Positions 6,728-10,955 of a stretch of DNA of 10,955 nucleotides are shown one piece after another. This stretch comes from Phoronis pallida (taxonomy: Eukaryota; Phoronida; Phoronidae). The notes below the pieces were generated by a model. It did not search any database. It had not been told where the DNA came from and saw nothing but the letters and a program-made list of their open reading frames with translations. The translations under genes and the position numbers were made by a program. The stretch covers positions 1 through 10,955 of the forward strand of contig JAOXYC010220572.1 in NCBI GenBank assembly GCA_028565715.1. Reading direction: 5' to 3'. Position 1 is the first letter of the stretch, and every line of letters starts with the position of its first letter.

Positions 6728-6860
6728 CATCTCTTTTATTTCACGAAATACAAATTAAATACAAATGAATAAATCGAGAGGAGACTCCCGAAAGGTCCTA
6801 GACTGCTGAACTGGGAGCCATCAACATTAATTTGACAAGATTAAAGTATCAAAGAGTACT
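6728..6860 (-). mobile_element. Possible 3' end of a non-LTR retrotransposon (minus strand)
   Basis: Read on the minus strand, a GC-richer segment (about 6777-6825) is followed by T-rich sequence with GTATTT words, then GAAATAAAAGAGATG with an AATAAA hexamer (6735-6740), and then the (CTATT)n tract. A polyadenylation hexamer just before a short tandem tail is typical of the 3' ends of CR1/L2-like LINEs. No reverse-transcriptase coding sequence is present. The two retroelements would then meet tail to tail at the shared pentamer tract. This is an inference from architecture. Confidence 0.3.
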
Positions 6861-7138
6861 GAGTTCGAATTAACGAAAAGCGTCATTATGTATACGCCCT
6901 GGGTGTTATTAAATCTGGCAACTTAGAGGAAAATCCAAGCGCCAGTTCAAATTGAAGATATTTTAAGTTACCTCAATGTCAAAAAACATGAAAAACGTAG
7001 TTCTTTCTGGAATGCAAATTCAATTAAATGCGTTGTGTGGTTGACAAGGAAATTCTAACAAAAAGTGAAAGCAAAATTAAAGGTGCTTATTACTGAGAAT
7101 TAAGATCAAAATTTCTTCCTGCTGTTTTGCAATATTTC
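6861..7138. other. Gene-free AT-rich stretch
   Basis: No gene, RNA or repeat could be supported here. Confidence 0.4.
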
Positions 7139-7166
7139 GTTATATTTTGCAATAAGGAAATATAAC
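7139..7166. repeat. 9-bp perfect inverted repeat
   Basis: GTTATATTT (7139-7147) and AAATATAAC (7158-7166) are exact inverted copies around 10 bases. TTTTGCAATA occurs just upstream and again inside the hairpin as a direct repeat. It is AT-rich, so of limited significance. Confidence 0.4.
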
Positions 7167-8080
7167 AGGTTTTCATAAAAAAAAACTCAAACACACAATG
7201 GAACCAGGGAAGCATGAGATGACATCTAAATATTTTGCAACATTGAATTAACATAACAAAACGTGAATACACATGCCCAGCGGTAATTTGCACATTTCAC
7301 AATCACCCATCAAGTTGTTGAATGGGAGTCATTTTTGAATCTTCCTTTTGCACGAAACTTCAAAGAATCAATCATAATCAATTTGGTTGTAGCTTTAGGC
7401 AAATACATTTCGAAACATGCGATGAATAAGGTTTGATATTTTAACATTAAAAGGTGAAAAAAAATCAAAGAGTATTTGGACCAGCTTAGAGGTTGTTGAC
7501 AATTCATGTGTTATGAACAATAACATTTCAATGACAAATCGTTAGGGCCAACATGCACAGTTGCCTTCGGGACATGATCTTGCATTTCATTTAGACATGA
7601 AAGAAAGATTGTCTTCTCAGAAAAAAGTTCTGAATATGAAAGTAAACATTTCACTCAACCCTCCTTACGACTGTAAACTGCTGGCGTATTTTTTATGCTC
7701 TGTGAAATAAGCTTTCTCGATAGGACCTTTCTTCCAAAAAATATTAATGTAGATAGTTTTTTGAAAAATATAAATCATTAAGAGCAAGACTCACCAATTT
7801 CAAATATGTAAAAGTTATTTTAAGAATAAAGGTGAAAAAAGTGAAAATTGACTTGTGAAAATGCGAGTTATTCATGTTGTACTTTTATACGGACCTTCGC
7901 CAATTTTCAGTCGTGTATACGTAATGTCCTTAATTCTATAGTTAGTCGGATAGCAAAACATGTTGTTGTTTTTGCCTTCTAATTAATCGTAGAAAGTACT
8001 TCTAGACACCATTCACTTGAAAATGTAATCCGAGGATGTCAACAACATTAATAGGATTTTATAACATCGGTAACAATATA
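7167..8080. other. Gene-free AT-rich stretch
   Basis: Minus-strand frames of 65-67 codons end here (7090-7293 and 7310-7507), but they have no domain, no splice context and a composition expected of random AT-rich DNA. An acceptor-like TTGTCTTCTCAG ends near 7620. No repeat family was recognised. Confidence 0.4.
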
Positions 8081-8088
8081 TATAAAAG
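8081..8088 (+). promoter_or_regulatory. TATA box TATAAAAG
   Basis: TATAAAAG is preceded by TATA and is a strong match to the TATA consensus. The palindrome CTCGA-A-TCGAG (8092-8102) follows directly. The first downstream ATG (8128) meets a stop after two codons, so no coding gene is obvious. The transcript, if any, is unknown. Confidence 0.25.
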
Positions 8089-8103
8089 TACCTCGAATCG
8101 AGA

Positions 8104-8427
8104 AACCATCACAAGCGATAAATCGACATGCCGTGAAAAAGTAATTCTTTTTAAATAGCCAGGCGCCTTATTTGAATAATTGTTGCATTGTGGTAAAATC
8201 TGATATCTACACAAGCCAGGAGCAACAAGAACGACAAAATATTAATGATACGAGGAAATCTTATTGTCACGACTCAAGCCTCTAGCGCCAGACTTTTCAC
8301 GATTATTGTTTCCACCATAGCGCACACATCTAGGATAGTCCCACCCACAGCCCTCTCTGACAGGCTGAATTTATACAAGTTGACAACCTAGTGACAACTC
8401 TCCGATACCCCATCACGAACCCGCTCT
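8104..8427. other. Gene-free stretch, partly GC-richer
   Basis: The segment at about 8260-8420 is richer in C and G (CCCACCCACAGCCC and similar) than its surroundings but has no long open frame and no repeat. It could be a regulatory or transposon-derived region; nothing specific is supported. Confidence 0.3.
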
Positions 8428-8465
8428 TTTATTAATTAGCGAAGTTCTTTATTAATTAGCCGAAG
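8428..8465. repeat. Two-copy 20-bp tandem repeat with homeobox-type cores
   Basis: TTTATTAATTAGCGAAG (8428-8444) and TTTATTAATTAGCCGAAG (8448-8465) differ only by one inserted C and repeat every 20 bp. Each contains ATTAATTAG, a homeodomain-type core (TAATTA), so the duplication places two such sites on the same helical face, two turns apart. It may be a recent local duplication without function. Confidence 0.6.
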
Positions 8466-8599
8466 CACGTTTAAAATCAACACATTCGTGCATTCAATCC
8501 TCCCATGTATTTCCGACGGAGAAAAAATGGCGCGAAATAACTTAAGGGCATTGTGCGTTTGTATGTTTGTTTTAAAAAGAGATGCTCTTCAAGGCATCG

Positions 8600-8803
8600 T
8601 TGCAACTCGTTTTTCACTCATACAAACCCCAACAGTCACCCACACGAACAAAAAAGTCATCCTCACAAATATATAGTCTTCTTCACAAACACCAAGCTAA
8701 GAACCACAATGAAAACAGGTCAACATGTTTTTTGTTCGTGAGGTCGGCTTTTGCGTTTGTGGGTTGGATTTGATAGTTTGTGTGAGTGAAAAATGAGTTG
8801 CAA
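8600..8803. mobile_element. Foldback-type MITE built of inverted 21-bp repeats
   Basis: The outer arms (8600-8627 and 8776-8803) are inverted copies with 26 of 28 matches, beginning TTGCAACTC. Inward of them, each side is an array of degenerate 21-bp units sharing a CYCACRAAC-like core. The left units end at 8627, 8649, 8670 and 8690. The right units, inverted, start at 8776, 8755 and 8734. The 204-bp element therefore folds into an imperfect hairpin with an unpaired centre of about 40-60 bases, like Foldback/FB-type or hairpin MITEs. Because 21 is a multiple of 3, open frames with a heptapeptide pattern run through the left arm; these are by-products. No exact target-site duplication was seen. 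Confidence 0.75.
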
Positions 8804-8821
8804 GGGGCTCGTTACCCAGAC

Positions 8822-8868
8822 TCAATGCGCGTGAGAATGCCTGTATGGCAGGCTTGCGCAAGACTTGA
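8822..8868. repeat. Compound hairpin next to the foldback element
   Basis: Nested stems: TCAA/TTGA outside, TGCGC/GCGCA in the middle and GCCTG/CAGGC around TATGG at the tip, with internal loops of 8+2 and a 4-base bulge. It lies 18 bp right of the 8600-8803 element in a GC-richer patch. It may be part of a larger insertion or a structured RNA signal. No family was recognised. Confidence 0.4.
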
Positions 8869-9278
8869 CGAGTTTAATACTTTTCTTTGATCCATGAGGA
8901 CATGTTTTAGCAAAGCATCTCATTCTTTAAAAAAAAAGATAAAAATAAATTTATTGGCCGCATAAATACATGATTGAGATTGAGGTCATTATCACAGAGA
9001 AAATATACTATATATTCAAGCACCGTTTAATTTGTGAGGTCCATCTCATTTGTTACAACTGTTAATATTTTTTTCTAGTGAATTACATTCTAAATGAAGT
9101 ATGACATGTGTAGGTTTGTGCAAAAAAAATTTAAATCAGAAACCTTTGGGGACGATGAGTAGGCTACAGTTCAGCTCAAATTTACGTTGAGTTCACGAGA
9201 TCAGTTAGCATCGTCATATAAACCAATACTCATTTAAACAAATGTAGGGACAAGTAATGAAAGTTGATAGCTCCTAAT
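8869..9278. other. Gene-free AT-rich stretch
   Basis: It contains AATAAATTTATT (8944-8955), which gives an AATAAA hexamer on both strands beside an A-rich run (8930-8949). No adjoining gene was found to use it. Nothing else supportable was seen. Confidence 0.4.
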
Positions 9279-9316
9279 ATAATAGACTTTCTATGATAGG
9301 ATGTGTCATAATAGAC
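9279..9316. repeat. 9-bp direct repeat ATAATAGAC
   Basis: Exact copies at 9279-9287 and 9308-9316 are separated by 20 bases. It could be a target-site duplication around a small remnant or chance in AT-rich DNA. Confidence 0.3.
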
Positions 9317-9520
9317 GCAAGAAATGAGTTTCTTTTACCACAAATTACAGGTATCTAGGGAACCGATCCATAGCTGACATTGAATAATAAGTAAATTAAT
9401 GCATATTCACTCTACCAGATATGACTTCCGTTTTAGCGATCACATAACCTTTTGGGAGTATTCCTCACAACTGTATAATGTATTAATAAAGGTTTTGTTT
9501 TATCTCTATAACAACTGATG

Positions 9521-9530
9521 ACCAATTGGT
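9521..9530. promoter_or_regulatory. Palindrome ACCAATTGGT
   Basis: A perfect 10-bp palindrome giving a CCAAT box on both strands. It sits about 30 bp after an AATAAA (9485) and just before a GC-richer stretch (ACCGCCGAACCGAGGCC). No gene is attached to it. Confidence 0.2.
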
Positions 9531-9687
9531 ACCGCCGAACCGAGGCCTACATGTGATGTTTGATATCTGTGCTATGTTCGGTTTGTAAAATCATTAAGAG
9601 TCGTAAGGACTTCAACGTACAGATATATACTCATCCTCGGGACGTTGTTTCGCTTGACAGTTCACCTACATGTATGCAACCCCATTG

Positions 9688-9711
9688 TCACACAGTGTGA
9701 TGCTACACGTG
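9688..9711. promoter_or_regulatory. TCACAC-A-GTGTGA palindrome followed by CACGTG E-box
   Basis: TCACAC and GTGTGA (9688-9700) are inverted around one base. TCACAC is the half-site core of T-box factors. A perfect E-box, CACGTG, follows at 9706-9711. The clustering is suggestive of a cis-element, but there is no gene context. Confidence 0.2.
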
Positions 9712-9781
9712 CGAAAGTACAGATTTATTATTTTTTGCTCCAATTACCTCATACGATGCTCAGTAGCCCATTGTAGCAACC

Positions 9782-9801
9782 AATGCGCCCGGGAATGCGC
9801 C
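9782..9801. repeat. AATGCGCC direct repeat flanking CGGG (possible footprint 6)
   Basis: AATGCGCC occurs at 9782-9789 and 9794-9801 with CGGG between. Equivalently, AATGCG flanks CCCGGG. A wider direct repeat, GCAACCAAT (9776-9784 and 9805-9813), encloses it, so more than one duplication event may have hit this spot. It belongs to the same class as 1175-1196 and 4403-4422. Confidence 0.6.
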
Positions 9802-9813
9802 ATTGCAACCAAT

Positions 9814-10150
9814 TTATGCTAACAGGTCCAGGTGTTAAACTGTTCATCGCCCCCTAAATCTTTTTAACGCTCGATTCAATAATCAAATCAAAGGTTAATA
9901 AGGATTCTGAAATCAGAAGAAAAAAATTCAAAAAAGGATTAACAAATTTTGATACAAATGTAGGTGGATTTCTTTCGATCAAAAGATGTCAGATTTAAAG
10001 TGTGACTTTTTCAAAATATATTTTTCACTCGGTACAACATTTTATTCCTATCACTAACTATATGTTTGTACGACGATTGTCATAATAAACCCTCCATAGC
10101 TTCCAAGATTAGTATAACTACTTAATACTTATTTACATACAAGTCTGCAG
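9814..10150. other. Gene-free AT-rich stretch
   Basis: A minus-strand pyrimidine tract ending in CAG (near 9906) looks like an acceptor, but every frame after it closes within 20 codons. No repeats of note. Confidence 0.35.
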
Positions 10151-10240
10151 TGATTGATAAATAAATGATAAATAATCAAAGATAGACACGATAATGTCTA
10201 CTGTATTTGTTTATGTATTTATCTAGATATCAAAATCAAA
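10151..10240. repeat. AT-rich imperfect palindrome
   Basis: The left arm (TTGATAAATAAATGATAAAT, from 10154) and the right arm, read on the minus strand (TTGATATCTAGATAAATACA), are diverged inverted copies. They meet at the perfect inner stem AGACA-CGATAA-TGTCT (about 10184-10199). TATCTAGATA (10220-10229) is a further perfect palindrome. The arms of about 40 bp suggest a decayed hairpin MITE or a cruciform-prone AT tract. Confidence 0.4.
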
Positions 10241-10387
10241 TAGTCATAACTATTAAACTACGTAATCAGCAGAAAGAAGATTATTGTGTCGGGATTTCCA
10301 CGATGGTTCTCAAAAATATTACAAAATGTTTTTATAAGAATAAATATTTTTAAAGGAGGTCAAAGGCGGGTTTAGCACAGGTTCGCT

Positions 10388-10581
10388 GTTTTTAAACCAG
10401 CGCGTTCCATGGTGAACTATTGGTTTCAAAAGAAAAAACCCGGCATTTCTTATCGATTTCTAGCAATTTGCTCTAAAATAAGAGCGGCAACCTTATTTTG
10501 AGCTTTTGAACTAGGTACTTTTGAGCGCTCTTGTTTTCACGGGTATTTTCTCTACAAAGTTCAACTACTTTAAAAAACTTG
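10388..10581. repeat. Imperfect 195-bp palindrome, probable hairpin MITE
   Basis: The core stem is strong: GCTC plus AAAATAAG (10470-10482, one bulged T) pairs with CTTATTTT plus GAGC (10492-10503) around 9 bases. Moving out, CTAG near 10460 faces CTAG near 10511. AGAAAAAACCCGG (10431-10443) faces CGGGTATTTTCT (10540-10551). TGAACT (10413-10418) faces AGTTCA (10559-10564). GTTTTTAAA faces TTTAAAAAAC at the edges. The order and the distances from the centre (about 10487) are symmetrical. No coding capacity, and no target-site duplication was identified. Confidence 0.45.
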
Positions 10582-10955
10582 TCACCCACCCATCCCTTTT
10601 CCCTTATTAGTTAACACATTTGTATATTCTTTACTCTCTAGGGCGTTTTCATTCGCTCATCTTTGCAGAGAGCATCTGTATTATTTAATCGGTTATATCT
10701 TTACAATAAACATTTTTAACCAACCAGTTTTATTTCTCTCTGCAAACCGAGCTCGAAACATCGCTCCAACAAAATATCTCCAAGATAGAGATTTTTATCT
10801 TTAAAAAATGGTTGAAACGTGGGGCAGTAATTTTAACATAGTGAGGTATGGCTAAGCATTTGCTCAGGCAATTATCCTTAGAAAAATACATCTGACTGAT
10901 AAAACCCCTTGAAATGAATACTAGAGAATAATGCAAAGACTAGATTGCATCTTTG
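10582..10955. other. Gene-free stretch to the window end
   Basis: Two acceptor-like pyrimidine tracts ending CTCTCTAG (10641) and ATCTTTGCAG (10667) lead into frames that close at TAA (10685). AATAAA occurs at about 10704. A 68-codon minus-strand frame (10730-10936) has no recognisable content. Confidence 0.35.

Noticed and set aside
8488-8773. Three overlapping plus-strand frames with a histidine/threonine heptad pattern
   Set aside because: The 7-residue periodicity comes from the 21-bp repeats of the foldback element. An ATG at 8527 (reading MARNNLRALC) has a good start context but runs straight into that element.
1-10955. CRISPR array, rRNA, bacterial operon or prophage
   Set aside because: No regular spacer-repeat array, no rRNA-like conserved stretch and no consecutive long open frames anywhere on either strand.

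Overview
The window looks like non-coding or intronic nuclear DNA of a multicellular eukaryote, most likely an invertebrate animal. It is AT-rich, no reading frame is longer than about 130 codons, and none of the frames resembles a known protein. There are no bacterial-style gene arrays. It does have eukaryotic hallmarks: a tRNA-derived SINE with pol III A and B boxes and a pentamer tail, several miniature inverted-repeat transposable elements (MITEs), a microsatellite, TATA boxes, AATAAA signals and consensus splice sites. The style of the repeats suggests a marine invertebrate such as a cnidarian, but that is an impression and cannot be proven from this sequence.

Layout. 1-2650: AT-rich sequence with two diverged copies of one palindromic MITE family (243-412 and 1579-1769), a paired-homeodomain-type palindrome and small hairpins. 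2650-3165: the best small-gene candidate, a coding-like ATG exon (18 codons) with a splice donor, and a strong acceptor 150 bp later. 3197-3598: a clear 402-bp MITE with 44-bp terminal inverted repeats that carry a hexamer array, flanked by TA. 3600-4990: GC-richer sequence with palindromes and a TATA box, ending in a possible promoter and a minimal first coding exon (ATG TCA G, then GTAAGT). 4995-10955: consistent with a long intron or intergenic DNA. It holds a possible terminal exon (6217-6291), the SINE with its (AATAG)n tail (6505-6727), a possible minus-strand LINE 3' end (6728-6860), a TATA box (8081), a 20-bp tandem repeat (8428-8465), a foldback element made of 21-bp repeats (8600-8803) and a long imperfect palindrome (10388-10581).

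The least expected pattern is a recurrent micro-structure. Each of the four CCCGGG hexamers I found in this AT-rich window lies between two direct copies of a 6-8 bp word. The word differs at every site and is exact at three of them. Two further sites show the same layout with a one-base variant of the hexamer. This is what excision footprints of a DNA transposon with CCC...GGG ends would look like. I know of no described family that I can assign them to.

No confident protein-coding gene, rRNA or functional tRNA is present. All exon calls are tentative and rest on splice signals and codon structure alone.
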